This document shows positions 33,127 through 41,604 of a stretch of 64,000 bases of DNA, piece by piece. The notes under the pieces were generated by a model, which saw nothing but the letters and a program-made list of their open reading frames with translations, was not told where the DNA came from and made no database searches. The DNA comes from Bdellovibrio bacteriovorus (GTDB lineage Bacteria > Bdellovibrionota > Bdellovibrionia > Bdellovibrionales > Bdellovibrionaceae), in assembly GCF_001592735.1 (NCBI RefSeq), contig NZ_LUKE01000001.1, positions 1,873,184 through 1,937,183 on the forward strand. The letters run 5' to 3'. The stretch's first letter is position 1; every line of letters begins with the position of its first letter. The translations under genes were made by a program, and so were the position numbers.

Positions 33127-34524
33127 TTAGGACTTTTTGATCGAAAATGAGACACGGGCACCTAAAATGCGACCGTCCTTTAAGATATTTTCAGCTTTGA
33201 TATCACCGCCATGAAGCTGAGCGATCTCCTTCATAAGAACAGAGCCGATGCCTACAGAAATTCTTTGGTTGTCCTGACTTTTTACCAAAACACGAGTCGC
33301 CTTTTTATGGCCGAATTCCGTAAGACCTTTTTCGCTAAATCCCGGGCCATCATCGGTCAAGGACACTTTTAAAAATTCACCTTCTTCGTGCAAATCTATT
33401 TTTAGACGTTGTTTCGTGAAAGAGGCTGAATTCTCCATGGCATTGCGAAGAAGTCGGTCGATCAATTGCCCTGAGCCGCGCAGACCGAAAGAGAGCCCCT
33501 CACTGCTAAAATCAAACTTAAGCTGAGGATAGCGCTGTCTAAAGACCAAGACTTGATCAGCGATCTTTTCGCGTAAATCCAGAACTTCCGTTCCTAGCGA
33601 GTACTGAGGTTCAGTGATTTGCGCTAAAAACAAAAGATCTTCAACAAGTTTTCCAAAGTATTCCACCTCGGAAAAACTAAGATCTATGATTTCTTGTCTT
33701 TGGTTTTCTTGCAGTCTGGGTCCGGCGGTTTGCAAGGTCTCTAAAAAGGTTCGTAAAGAAGTTAATGGAGTTCTTAGATCGTGGGCCAAGTCTTGTAAAA
33801 GCTGGCGACGAGCTTGGTCCGATTTGCGCAGCTGTTCAACCATATGCTCAAGGTCACCGGCCATTTGATTAAAGGCTCCGACGAGCGGTGCCAGCTCATC
33901 AAATTTCTTTTTTTGCGGCATGCGTGCACTTAGGTTTCCTTCACGCATACGATTTAAGACTTCAACGGCTTCGTCAGAGCGACCTTGATATTTGGAAAAC
34001 TGATAAAACAAGGCCAGACCGATGGAAATTAAAATACAGGCCACCATCGAAATTAAGGTGACCATCGGGCCGCGCGGAGGTTTGCCACCGCCCGGAGGCT
34101 TTAGAATACTGTATAAGAACACGCCTGGTTTGGTGGTCTCAGAAATTACCACGGGTGGGCTAGACATAGTCGGATCATGAAATTGAATGGAGCGATCTTC
34201 TTGGATTTTTTTAAGCTGATCCAAAGAGAGGGGAGTATCTAAAATCTTTTTCCCAGAAATCAGGCTAAGACCCTGGGCATCCATCAGATCATTTTCAGGC
34301 ATCTGATTCTCTTGGGCGAAAGCATTTAACTTGGGAAGTGCCTTAACGGGATCTTCATCGAAAGTTTTTAAAAGTATGCGATGCATATTCGCGGGGCCCA
34401 GAAACATCCGGTCCCGCTCAAAACTAGTTAAGATCCAAGAAGTTGAAATGGCTAAAAAGACTGAAAACAGAATGATAGAAGCAAAAATCACATAGTTCTT
34501 ACGAAAAAGTGATTTTTGGATCAT
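33127..34524 (-). CDS. Sensor histidine kinase
   Basis: Inner-membrane two-component kinase. Helix 1 at about residues 12-33, periplasmic region of ~120 residues, helix 2 near 155-172, HAMP-like linker about 175-225, HisKA with QDLAHDLRTPLTSLRTF (phospho-His at about 246), and HATPase with N-box LLRNAMENSASF and DDGPGFSEKG. A Gly/Pro-rich loop (KPPGGGKPPRGP) precedes helix 2. It overlaps the response regulator gene by 4 bases (ATGA), so the two are a pair. The signal is unknown. Confidence 0.92.
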   Translation of the reverse strand: MIQKSLFRKNYVIFASIILFSVFLAISTSWILTSFERDRMFLGPANMHRILLKTFDEDPVKALPKLNAFAQENQMPENDLMDAQGLSLISGKKILDTPLSLDQLKKIQEDRSIQFHDPTMSSPPVVISETTKPGVFLYSILKPPGGGKPPRGPMVTLISMVACILISIGLALFYQFSKYQGRSDEAVEVLNRMREGNLSARMPQKKKFDELAPLVGAFNQMAGDLEHMVEQLRKSDQARRQLLQDLAHDLRTPLTSLRTFLETLQTAGPRLQENQRQEIIDLSFSEVEYFGKLVEDLLFLAQITEPQYSLGTEVLDLREKIADQVLVFRQRYPQLKFDFSSEGLSFGLRGSGQLIDRLLRNAMENSASFTKQRLKIDLHEEGEFLKVSLTDDGPGFSEKGLTEFGHKKATRVLVKSQDNQRISVGIGSVLMKEIAQLHGGDIKAENILKDGRILGARVSFSIKKS

Positions 34525-35201
34525 ACCGCCCGCTCAAGTCGATAACCCTGTCCGTAAACAGAGTTGATCTTGACTTCTTTCACACCATTTTTTTGCAACT
34601 TTGCGCGAATATGACTGATGTGCGAATCGACGGTGCGATCATAAATCTCATCGCCGGACGCCAAACGATCCATCAATTGTTCGCGAGTCAAAATAGTTTC
34701 AGGCTGTTCAAAGAACACCGTCAGGATTTCAAATTCACGGCGATTTAAGCTGATAAGGGCTTCGCCATTTTTAAGGATCTGCTGATTTTTAATCAAGGTA
34801 AGTCCAGCAAAGCGCACTAAATCTAGCGTCGCCTTTTTATCAGAAAGTTGATTTTTAATACGTGCGATCATTTCTTTATTGCTAAAAGGCTTACGAATGT
34901 AATCGTTAGCCCCTTCATCAAATCCGCGCACGACACTTTCTTCATCGGTCCTAGCCGTTAAAAATATCACCGGATTTTTATGTTCTTGGCTGCGCAACCA
35001 TTGGCAGAACTCATAGCCGTCCCCGTCCGGAAGATTGACATCCAAGATAAACAAATCCGTGCCAGCCGTAGAGGCCGCTAGTTTGCGACGAGCATCGGCG
35101 AGGGATTGGGCCCATTCCACTTTATAGGACTCTAGTTCCAACTGAAGTTGAATTGCTTTTCCTACAATAGGGTCGTCTTCTAGTAAAAAAATGTTCGTCA
35201 T
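34521..35201 (-). CDS. OmpR-family response regulator
   Basis: Receiver domain at residues 1-120 with LLEDDP, phospho-Asp in LFILDVNLPDGDGY, TAR at the switch and KPF; then a winged-helix DNA-binding domain (about 128-226) with LNRREFEILTVFFEQPETILTREQL and DRTVDSHISHIRAKL. 226 residues. The kinase gene follows on the same strand with an ATGA overlap. Targets unknown. Confidence 0.93.
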   Translation of the reverse strand: MTNIFLLEDDPIVGKAIQLQLELESYKVEWAQSLADARRKLAASTAGTDLFILDVNLPDGDGYEFCQWLRSQEHKNPVIFLTARTDEESVVRGFDEGANDYIRKPFSNKEMIARIKNQLSDKKATLDLVRFAGLTLIKNQQILKNGEALISLNRREFEILTVFFEQPETILTREQLMDRLASGDEIYDRTVDSHISHIRAKLQKNGVKEVKINSVYGQGYRLERAV

Positions 35202-35321
35202 AAAATTAGCCTACCATGTCAAGATTAGTTCGTTAGGTCTATTGTTAATAGGAAGTGTTGGGCAATTATGGAAAACTCAACTATCGTCATGAATTGATAC
35301 ATCCCATTAGGAGAATGAAAT

Positions 35322-35720
35322 ATGGCCTCAGTTTTTACTAAAATTATCAGCGGCGAATTGCCTAGTTATAAAATCTATGAAGACGATAAAATCATTTCTT
35401 TTTTAAGTATTGATCCGGTGAATTTAGGACACACTTTGGTTGTCTGCAAAGAAGAAATCAATCATTGGACCGAAGTTCCGGCGGATACTTATGCGCATCT
35501 TCATAAGGTTTCTCAAAAAATCGGCAAAGCGGTGCTTAAAGCGACCGGCTCACCACGTGTGGGACAGATTGTTGCCGGCTTTGAAGTTCCGCATTATCAC
35601 CTCCATCTCATCCCAGCTTGGTCCATTCCAGATTTGGATTTTAAGCGCGCCCAACGCCGAAGTGAGACAGAGATGAAAGAGGTCCAGGAAAAAATTGTGA
35701 AAGCTTTATCGGCAATTTAA
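35322..35720 (+). CDS. HIT-family nucleotide hydrolase/transferase
   Basis: HIT motif HYHLHLIPAW (HxHxHxx) at about residue 91, preceded by FTKIISGELPSYKIYEDD, the N-terminal hallmark of HinT/HIT proteins. At 132 residues it is standard. Acts on nucleoside phosphoramidates or dinucleoside polyphosphates; the substrate is not readable. AGGAG ribosome site upstream; single gene. Confidence 0.92.
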   Translation: MASVFTKIISGELPSYKIYEDDKIISFLSIDPVNLGHTLVVCKEEINHWTEVPADTYAHLHKVSQKIGKAVLKATGSPRVGQIVAGFEVPHYHLHLIPAWSIPDLDFKRAQRRSETEMKEVQEKIVKALSAI

Positions 35721-35839
35721 ATTCTCATTTTGATTTCTAACATTTTTTGGAACTAGACCACGTCCCATCTGGCGAAGATATTGTGACTATAGTAATATCA
35801 GGTAAAGCTTCTATCGGAGCTGGAGAGGAGGTGGTGCTT

Positions 35840-35887
35840 ATGGTTCAAAACTGTGACATAACCATGGCGGAGGTGGCGGCTTCTTAG
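35840..35887 (+). CDS. Possible 15-codon leader peptide
   Basis: ATG 35840 reads MVQNCDITMAEVAAS then TAG. It is preceded by AGGAGGT (35826-35832), a perfect anti-Shine-Dalgarno match at 7-base spacing. The stop overlaps the CGGCT/AGCCG hairpin. It may be translated within the structured RNA, or the purine run may serve the RNA itself. Confidence 0.35.
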   Translation: MVQNCDITMAEVAAS

Positions 35888-35926
35888 CCGACATACTTTC
35901 GCCTAGGATTCGAAAGAATCATATTC

Positions 35927-35960
35927 AAAGAGCGACCGAAAGGTCGCTCTTTCCTTTTTC
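35927..35960 (+). terminator. Strong terminator of the candidate RNA
   Basis: Eleven-bp perfect stem (AAAGAGCGACC with GGTCGCTCTTT) and GAAA tetraloop, followed by CCTTTTTC. Confidence 0.88.
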
Positions 35961-36046
35961 TAAATGACTTACCAAAAGTCGAGTTTTCTTGAGAATCGTC
36001 CCCAAACTCACGTTCCTTAATCTAGGTCCGGATGTTGAATTCGTAA

Positions 36047-36074
36047 CTAAGTTAAATCCCTGAAATACCGATAA
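36047..36074 (+). promoter_or_regulatory. Sigma-28 (FliA)-type promoter of cheA
   Basis: CTAAGTTA (36047-36054), 12-base spacer, ACCGATAA (36067-36074), close to the FliA consensus TAAAGTTT-N11-GCCGATAA. The -10 ends 8 bases before the ATG at 36083, so the transcript would have little or no leader. Confidence 0.6.
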
Positions 36075-36082
36075 ATTTTTGT

Positions 36083-37816
36083 ATGTCTGAAAAAAAATCT
36101 GAATTGGAAAATGCATTCGAGGACTCGGCATTCATCGACTTTGAACAGGTCGAAGAAGTCTCGCGTGTATTTTATGAAGAGTCCAAAGAAGTTCTGGAAG
36201 ACCTTGATACTTTGATTTTAAAACTGGAATCAAATCCTACGGACTCAGAGCTTATCAATGTTCTTTTTAGAAAAGTTCATACTCTTAAAGGCAGTGTCGG
36301 CGCGGTTCCTGGTGGGCAACTTTTAGGCTCTGTCGCCCATGAGTTTGAAGCGTTGTTAAATCGTATCAAGCGTGATTCATTACCGGTGACTACGGACTGT
36401 GTCGATATCTTCTTAAAAAGTTCGCGCATTCTAAAGGTTTTGGCGGAAAGCTTGCGCGATAAGCGTGAGGTTTTTCCGGAAGAGCTCAGTGAGGCTATTG
36501 AGCTTATCACTCGTTATGGCGGTTTTACTTTTGATGCGTCCCATGTGCCTACTCAGCGCTTAGTTCGCCCACCGCCCACATCTTCGGAACCTAATGAAGA
36601 ACAAGGCATGTGGCTCTCAGCCGCGCAAATGAACGAGTTCTTGCGTATTTCCGGGGAGCTTTTAGTTTTAAAAAACTTCTTTCAAATGATGAATCAGACG
36701 GTGAACTTCCGGGTCGAGCCGGAGCTATTTGAAAGACGTCAGACCGATTTTTCTCAAAACCTCAATAAGCTTTGCGACCAGTTTCAGCAACAAGTGCAAA
36801 CCGTTCGTAAAGAAAAAGCCGATGACAGCTTTCAAGGGCTTCATGTCTTGGTTCGCCAAGCATCGACGGAGCTCAATAAAAACGTTCAACTTGAAGTTGT
36901 GGGCGGAGAGATGCTTATCGATAAAGGTTTGGGCCAAGACATCTATGATGCCTTAGTGCACGTCGCCCGAAACTCGATTGATCACGGGATCGAGGACCAA
37001 TTTGAAAGAGCCTTGGCTGGAAAATCATCCATCGGTAAATTGACGCTAGAAATTTCTGAAAGCAATAACGTCATACATTTATTCTTTGGCGATGATGGTA
37101 AAGGTTTAGACAAAGAGCGCATCTTACAAAAAGCCATCAAGTCCGCATTAGTAACACAGGAAGAATCCTTAAAACTGACGGAAGAGCAGATTTATAATTT
37201 TATTTTTGAAGCCGGATTTTCAACCAAAGATAAAGTCACAACCATGTCAGGCCGAGGGGTCGGGATGGACGTGGTCCACAATATGGTGAAACGTTACAAC
37301 GGCAAGATTCGTGTCGAAAATAAAATCGGTGAAGGGGCCGGATTCCGTATGGAAATCCCCGTGCCTCAACATATCATGGTGGAAACAGCTTTATTGTGCA
37401 GTTGGAATGGCCATCGTTTGGCTGTGCCTCTTGCCTCCGTGGCTCATATTACTTCATGTTCGGGGTTGCAATTAAATACGGTGAACCACCTTCGTTTCAC
37501 GCAATTTAGTGGAATGACTGTCCCCCTGATGTCTTATGCCGAAGCCTTAAATAACAAGACCGATGTTCCCGAAACCCAAATTCGTCAGTCGTCGGCTTTA
37601 TTTATTAGAGTCAAAGATGCCGTAGTGGGTTTGGTTGTGGACCGTATCGAAGCGCAAACGGATCTAGTGGTGAAAGGCTTTGGCGATATTATGCAAGGTC
37701 AAAAAGGTTTTAAAGGTATTTCGATTTTAGCGGACGAAAAAGTGACCTATGTTTTAGAGCCCGAAGAGTTTGCTGCAATGATTTATCAGATTTCGGTTGA
37801 GGAGATGGCAGCGTGA
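36083..37816 (+). CDS. cheA: Chemotaxis histidine kinase CheA
   Basis: Cytoplasmic kinase of the chemoreceptor array. Hpt domain with phospho-His66 in VHTLKGSVGA (residues about 25-125); dimerisation helices about 180-260; ATPase with N-box DALVHVARNSIDHGIE, FFGDDGKGLD and SGRGVGMDVV; C-terminal CheW-like domain (about 430-577). A separate CheY-binding P2 domain is not visible, and 577 residues is short for CheA, so phosphotransfer may go directly to a receiver. First gene of the cheA - cheW-like - cheD/B operon. No ribosome site before the ATG. Confidence 0.93.
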   Translation: MSEKKSELENAFEDSAFIDFEQVEEVSRVFYEESKEVLEDLDTLILKLESNPTDSELINVLFRKVHTLKGSVGAVPGGQLLGSVAHEFEALLNRIKRDSLPVTTDCVDIFLKSSRILKVLAESLRDKREVFPEELSEAIELITRYGGFTFDASHVPTQRLVRPPPTSSEPNEEQGMWLSAAQMNEFLRISGELLVLKNFFQMMNQTVNFRVEPELFERRQTDFSQNLNKLCDQFQQQVQTVRKEKADDSFQGLHVLVRQASTELNKNVQLEVVGGEMLIDKGLGQDIYDALVHVARNSIDHGIEDQFERALAGKSSIGKLTLEISESNNVIHLFFGDDGKGLDKERILQKAIKSALVTQEESLKLTEEQIYNFIFEAGFSTKDKVTTMSGRGVGMDVVHNMVKRYNGKIRVENKIGEGAGFRMEIPVPQHIMVETALLCSWNGHRLAVPLASVAHITSCSGLQLNTVNHLRFTQFSGMTVPLMSYAEALNNKTDVPETQIRQSSALFIRVKDAVVGLVVDRIEAQTDLVVKGFGDIMQGQKGFKGISILADEKVTYVLEPEEFAAMIYQISVEEMAA

Positions 37817-38577
37817 GCGACTTTTTCAGTGATGATTTTACGGCCGAGCTGAAATCCTACTTTCTGAACTCGGTTATTTCCGGCACAGAAAACTTTATTG
37901 ATTTAGTGGACGCGAAGATTTGGAAGCGCATCCGCAATGAATCAGCCGAACAATCTTTGGCTTGGAGTGTGGATGCGAAAACCAATGAGTTTCATTTTCT
38001 AGCCACTTGGCTTGAAGAGTTTGATGCTCGTACCAAAGACCTTGCAGAACCTGCAGACTTAATTAAAGCCTTACAGGCCTTAAAAGAATATGCTTCCGCA
38101 TTACTGATCGAAAAAACGGACTCCATGGATTTAGCGCGCAAATTTTCTGAAGTCGCGCAGAATTCTCATGAAGTCATTTTTCTTCATTGTAAGTCCGGCC
38201 CGCAAGAGTTTGCCGTACCATTATTAAACGTCATCGAGATCAGTGCCCATTTACCAATATTTGGAATGCCAGAGAAGAAATTTGGTATTTTGGGAGTGGT
38301 TCCCTTTCGCGGGGATGCTTTGCCGGTAATCAACTTGCAAGATCATGGGTTTAAGCCTGTGGGGACAGAAAACGTATTTTACCTGGTGTGTGAACAGTCA
38401 GGGAATCGCTTTTGCCTTCAAGTGACGGGGACGGAAGATCTTTTGAATCTTAAAGAGTCAGATCTGCAAGAGGTTCAAGAGACGAATATCCTTCCGGCGA
38501 ATCATTTAATTACTAAGTTTTTTATCCATGAGTTACGCAGCATTATGATTTTAGATTTGGAAAAATTGGTGGCCTAA
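37813..38577 (+). CDS. CheW-domain protein
   Basis: Residues about 125-250 form a CheW domain (EVIFLHCKSGPQEFAVPLLNVIEI, then GILGVVPFRGDALPVINL). The first ~120 residues are a helical extension of unknown role that ordinary CheW lacks. The start is GTG 37813, overlapping the cheA stop by 4 bases; the end overlaps the next ATG by one base. It probably couples CheA to receptors in the array or forms an alternative coupler. Confidence 0.88.
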   Translation: MSDFFSDDFTAELKSYFLNSVISGTENFIDLVDAKIWKRIRNESAEQSLAWSVDAKTNEFHFLATWLEEFDARTKDLAEPADLIKALQALKEYASALLIEKTDSMDLARKFSEVAQNSHEVIFLHCKSGPQEFAVPLLNVIEISAHLPIFGMPEKKFGILGVVPFRGDALPVINLQDHGFKPVGTENVFYLVCEQSGNRFCLQVTGTEDLLNLKESDLQEVQETNILPANHLITKFFIHELRSIMILDLEKLVA

Positions 38578-40133
38578 TGAACACACATTATCTGTTCCCC
38601 GGTAAGCTTGCGGCCTTTAAAGAAGAAACCGTTATTTCAACTTTGTTGGGCTCTTGCGTGGCGGTGGCGTTGCATGATCCCACCGCAAAAGTGGGCGGTC
38701 TTAATCACTATCTTTTGCCAGAAGGGGCGCCCGACGAAAGAGAAAATGCGCGTTACGGAATCTGCGCGATTCCGCAATTAATCGAAGAATGCGTGCGCCT
38801 GGGTGCGCAGCGCAGTCGGTTGCAGGCAAAAATCTATGGTGGTGGTAACGTCATTAGCGTGTCAGGCCTAGGTGACGGTATCGGAAAAAGAAATATTGAT
38901 TTGGCAGAACAGCTTTTGCGCGAATTTAACATTCCAATCATTGAAAGAAATGTGGCCGGTGAGTCGGCGCGCACAATTAAATTAAACACTGCAAATTTCA
39001 ACGTGATTCACAATCAGTCTGGCACTTCCAGTGCGGATAAGCCCGTGGATGTGTCCGGATTTAAACCCTTAAGTATCGCAAAAAATGTCAAAGTCTTGGT
39101 GGTAGATGACTCTGCCACGGTTAGAACTTTATTCACCAGCATCTTTACTAAAAGTGGTCTTGAAGTCGTGGGTGCCGCGGCCGATGCTTATCAAGCTCGC
39201 GAATTGATTCTTTCTAAAAAACCCGACGTTATGACTTTAGATATCGAAATGCCAAAAATGTCAGGCGTGATGTTCTTAGAAAAGCTTATGAAGCATCACC
39301 CAATTCCGGTCGTGATGGTGTCTTCACTGGCTAGCACGGGTGAAGCCGCGTTAAAGTCTTTAGATCTTGGGGCGATTGAATTCGTTCATAAGCCTTCGCA
39401 ATTTGATCCCGCAGTTTTAAAAGATCTTGCCGGAATGCTGGTTGAAAAAGTCAAAGCCGCGGCTTCCGTAAATATCGTTAAAAAACTTAAAGAAGCCCCG
39501 GCTATCATTGAAACTAGAACAACCACGGTGTCTTCAACTTTAAAGCGAGCTGCGGAATTAAAAGTTATCGTTGTCGGTGGCAATGCCGGCAGTGCCGATG
39601 CCTTGGAAAAATTTGTGAAAGGTTTAGCCGCCGATACGCCACCTGTTGTCGTGTCTTGCAGTACGGTCGCAAACTTTGTCCAAGCCTATATCAGCAAGAT
39701 AAAAGTGGGATCTAAGGTAACACCGGTGGTTGCCAAAGACGGCGAGTTCTTAAAAATGGGTCACGTCTATTTTATTCCGGCAGAACATCACGGTAAAGTT
39801 TTGACCGGCGGTCATGGCCCCATGTTGCAAGTTCAAAAAGGAGCTCCCGTCGCTTCTCAGCTGCCTTCTAGCAACGTGCTATTTCAGTCAGCGGCGCAAA
39901 GTTACTCGCGCGGGGTTTACGCAGTTCTTTTGGGGGGCTTCGGTTCTGATGGCGTGGAAGGCCTGATCGAAGTTCAGAAAAAAGGCGGCGCCAGCGTGGT
40001 GCAACATCCTGAGGAAGCGCAGTTTCCTTACGGCCCACAAAAGGCCATTGAATTGGGTGTCGCCGATGAAATTCTGAAGGCGGATAGTCTGGCGGGACAT
40101 CTGATGCAATACCGCAACCAAAACTTATACTAA
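38577..40133 (+). CDS. Fusion of CheD, receiver and CheB-like methylesterase (esterase site lost)
   Basis: Residues 1-~160 are CheD, the receptor glutamine deamidase, with TLLGSC (Cys27) and NHYLLP (His44) at the positions of the known catalytic Cys/His. Residues about 175-300 are a receiver with VVDDSA, phospho-Asp in MTLDIEMPKMSG, MVSSLA and HKPS intact. Residues about 325-518 are CheB-like: the active-site GASTGG is GGNAGS and the QHMP segment is SCST, so catalytic Ser and His are both lost; GSDGVEGL keeps the Asp. It would deamidate receptors under receiver control but not demethylate them. Last gene of the operon. Confidence 0.9.
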   Translation: MNTHYLFPGKLAAFKEETVISTLLGSCVAVALHDPTAKVGGLNHYLLPEGAPDERENARYGICAIPQLIEECVRLGAQRSRLQAKIYGGGNVISVSGLGDGIGKRNIDLAEQLLREFNIPIIERNVAGESARTIKLNTANFNVIHNQSGTSSADKPVDVSGFKPLSIAKNVKVLVVDDSATVRTLFTSIFTKSGLEVVGAAADAYQARELILSKKPDVMTLDIEMPKMSGVMFLEKLMKHHPIPVVMVSSLASTGEAALKSLDLGAIEFVHKPSQFDPAVLKDLAGMLVEKVKAAASVNIVKKLKEAPAIIETRTTTVSSTLKRAAELKVIVVGGNAGSADALEKFVKGLAADTPPVVVSCSTVANFVQAYISKIKVGSKVTPVVAKDGEFLKMGHVYFIPAEHHGKVLTGGHGPMLQVQKGAPVASQLPSSNVLFQSAAQSYSRGVYAVLLGGFGSDGVEGLIEVQKKGGASVVQHPEEAQFPYGPQKAIELGVADEILKADSLAGHLMQYRNQNLY

Positions 40134-40178
40134 GTCGGCTTTTGAAAAGCCTTGAGTTAGGTGGTATGGTTCCATTCG

Positions 40179-41555
40179 ATGGAATTTCTTAATTTTATTT
40201 CTAGTTCATTTGTAGCTGGTTCTGAGGGAAAAACTTTTTCTAAGGTTTCTCCTTTTGATGGAGCTGTCTTGGGTTCTGTTGTTGATTCGGGAGCTTTTGA
40301 TTTTATTACGGCTTTGCAGGGAGCTAAGAAGGCGGCGACTACTTTTAAGAATTCTTCTTTCCTCGAAAGAGCTGATTTTTTAGATAAAATGGCTCAGCAC
40401 TTGTCGCAGCATTCGGCGGAAATTTCTTACCAAGAAGCTCTTCATCAGGGGCTTGCGTCGGCTTTTGTTCGCGAAGCTAGTGTGGCTTCTTCTGTTGGCT
40501 TGCTTCAAGCTATCGCTCAAGATTTGCGTTCTTTTTCTTCGACCACGGAAATTCCTTCACCGGTGGGTGTCATTGGTATTATTACTCCTTGGTCTTGCTC
40601 TTTAAAGCTTGTGATGGAACGTTTAGCTCCGGCACTTGCTGCGGGTAATGCTGTTATTATCAAGGTTTCCGAGCATTCTCCTATCACGGCTAAGATTGTG
40701 GGCGAGGCCGTCGTGGCTTGTGGTCTGCCGGCGGGAGTCGTGCAGATCTTGCAAGGAAAAAGCGAAGTGGCAGAGTTGATTGCCAGTCACCCGGGGATTC
40801 GCGCTGTTTCTGCAGTAGGACGTCCCGCGACGGTTGAATCTATTGCTAAGGCCAGTGTCGCGCAATTAAAAAAAGTTCAGCTCAGCGGAGGCGCTAAGAA
40901 TGCTTTGATAGTTTTGGCGGATGCTGATTATGAAAATCATATGGCAGAGATTTTAAAGCCGTTTTTAATGGGCCAGGGACAGATGTGTTGGAACACGTCT
41001 CGTCTATTCATTCCTGAATCGCTGGCCCCCGCATTTATGGAAAAGGCGAAAAGTTATATTCAAAACTTGCAGCCGTTAAAAAATCCCGAAGGTTCTGAAA
41101 TGTGGACGCCGCTTATTTCTGCTGACCGAGTGGAAGAGTTAAAATCCACTGCGCAAACCGGAGTGCAAGAGCATGGAAAGCTTGTGGCGGGTGGTGACGT
41201 GGCGGCAGGAAACTTTATACGTCCGGTTCTAATGCAAGATCTTCCGCAATGTAGCGTTTTTCAACAAGATGAAGTTGCAGGCCCTTTGATTTTGGTGACG
41301 CCGGTAAAATATCAGCACGAAGCCGTAAAATGGGCCAATACTTCTTATCTGGCCCATTCCGCCGTGGTCTGGGGTTCGCCGGAAAAAACATTGAAGGTTT
41401 CCGGCCAATTGGAAGTTTCTTATGTGTGGTCAAACTCTTGGATTGATGCAAAGACACCGACCATCTTAGGACAAAAGCAGTCTAGTTTCGGTCTGCCGGA
41501 CATGTCTTGGCGGGGCGATTTTTATTCAGATGTAAAAAAATTGGCAGGGGCGTAA
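40179..41555 (+). CDS. Aldehyde dehydrogenase family protein
   Basis: NAD(P)-dependent aldehyde dehydrogenase fold. Blocks: SPVGVIGIITPWSCSLKLVMERLAPALAAGNAVIIK for the Rossmann part (about residues 120-155), catalytic Cys in GQGQMCWNTSR, and IIRPV-like NFIRPVLM near the C-terminus. The general-base Glu block (ELGGK) reads LSGGAKNA, as in methylmalonate-semialdehyde dehydrogenases (NMGAKNH), so hydrolysis may be replaced by CoA transfer. ATG 40179 is chosen; GTG 40161 would add six residues. Substrate unknown. 459 residues. Confidence 0.82.
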   Translation: MEFLNFISSSFVAGSEGKTFSKVSPFDGAVLGSVVDSGAFDFITALQGAKKAATTFKNSSFLERADFLDKMAQHLSQHSAEISYQEALHQGLASAFVREASVASSVGLLQAIAQDLRSFSSTTEIPSPVGVIGIITPWSCSLKLVMERLAPALAAGNAVIIKVSEHSPITAKIVGEAVVACGLPAGVVQILQGKSEVAELIASHPGIRAVSAVGRPATVESIAKASVAQLKKVQLSGGAKNALIVLADADYENHMAEILKPFLMGQGQMCWNTSRLFIPESLAPAFMEKAKSYIQNLQPLKNPEGSEMWTPLISADRVEELKSTAQTGVQEHGKLVAGGDVAAGNFIRPVLMQDLPQCSVFQQDEVAGPLILVTPVKYQHEAVKWANTSYLAHSAVVWGSPEKTLKVSGQLEVSYVWSNSWIDAKTPTILGQKQSSFGLPDMSWRGDFYSDVKKLAGA

Positions 41556-41604
41556 AAACGACAGAATTCTGACGAAAACCCCTGTTAAAAATTTGACGCC
41601 GGTC

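Larger units (their letters stand above)
35721..36082 (+). ncRNA. Candidate structured RNA in 360-base gap
   Basis: The gap between the HIT gene and cheA holds several separate hairpins in one orientation. They are: GATATT...AATATC (about 35777-35799), ATGGTT...AACCAT (35840-35865), CGGCT-TCTT-AGCCG (35877-35890), GATTC-GAAA-GAATC (35907-35920), and a strong terminator AAAGAGCGACC-GAAA-GGTCGCTCTTT with CCTTTTTC (35927-35960). Six GGA triplets occur in the same stretch, four in the core. A transcript of about 180 nt ending at 35960 is proposed. It is not a member of any RNA class I can recognise. The rest of the gap (35961-36082) carries the cheA promoter. Confidence 0.6.

Noticed and set aside
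35775-35960. c-di-GMP (GEMM) riboswitch, known to be abundant in Bdellovibrio
   Set aside because: The conserved GEMM core and its tetraloop receptor pattern are not visible in this sequence.
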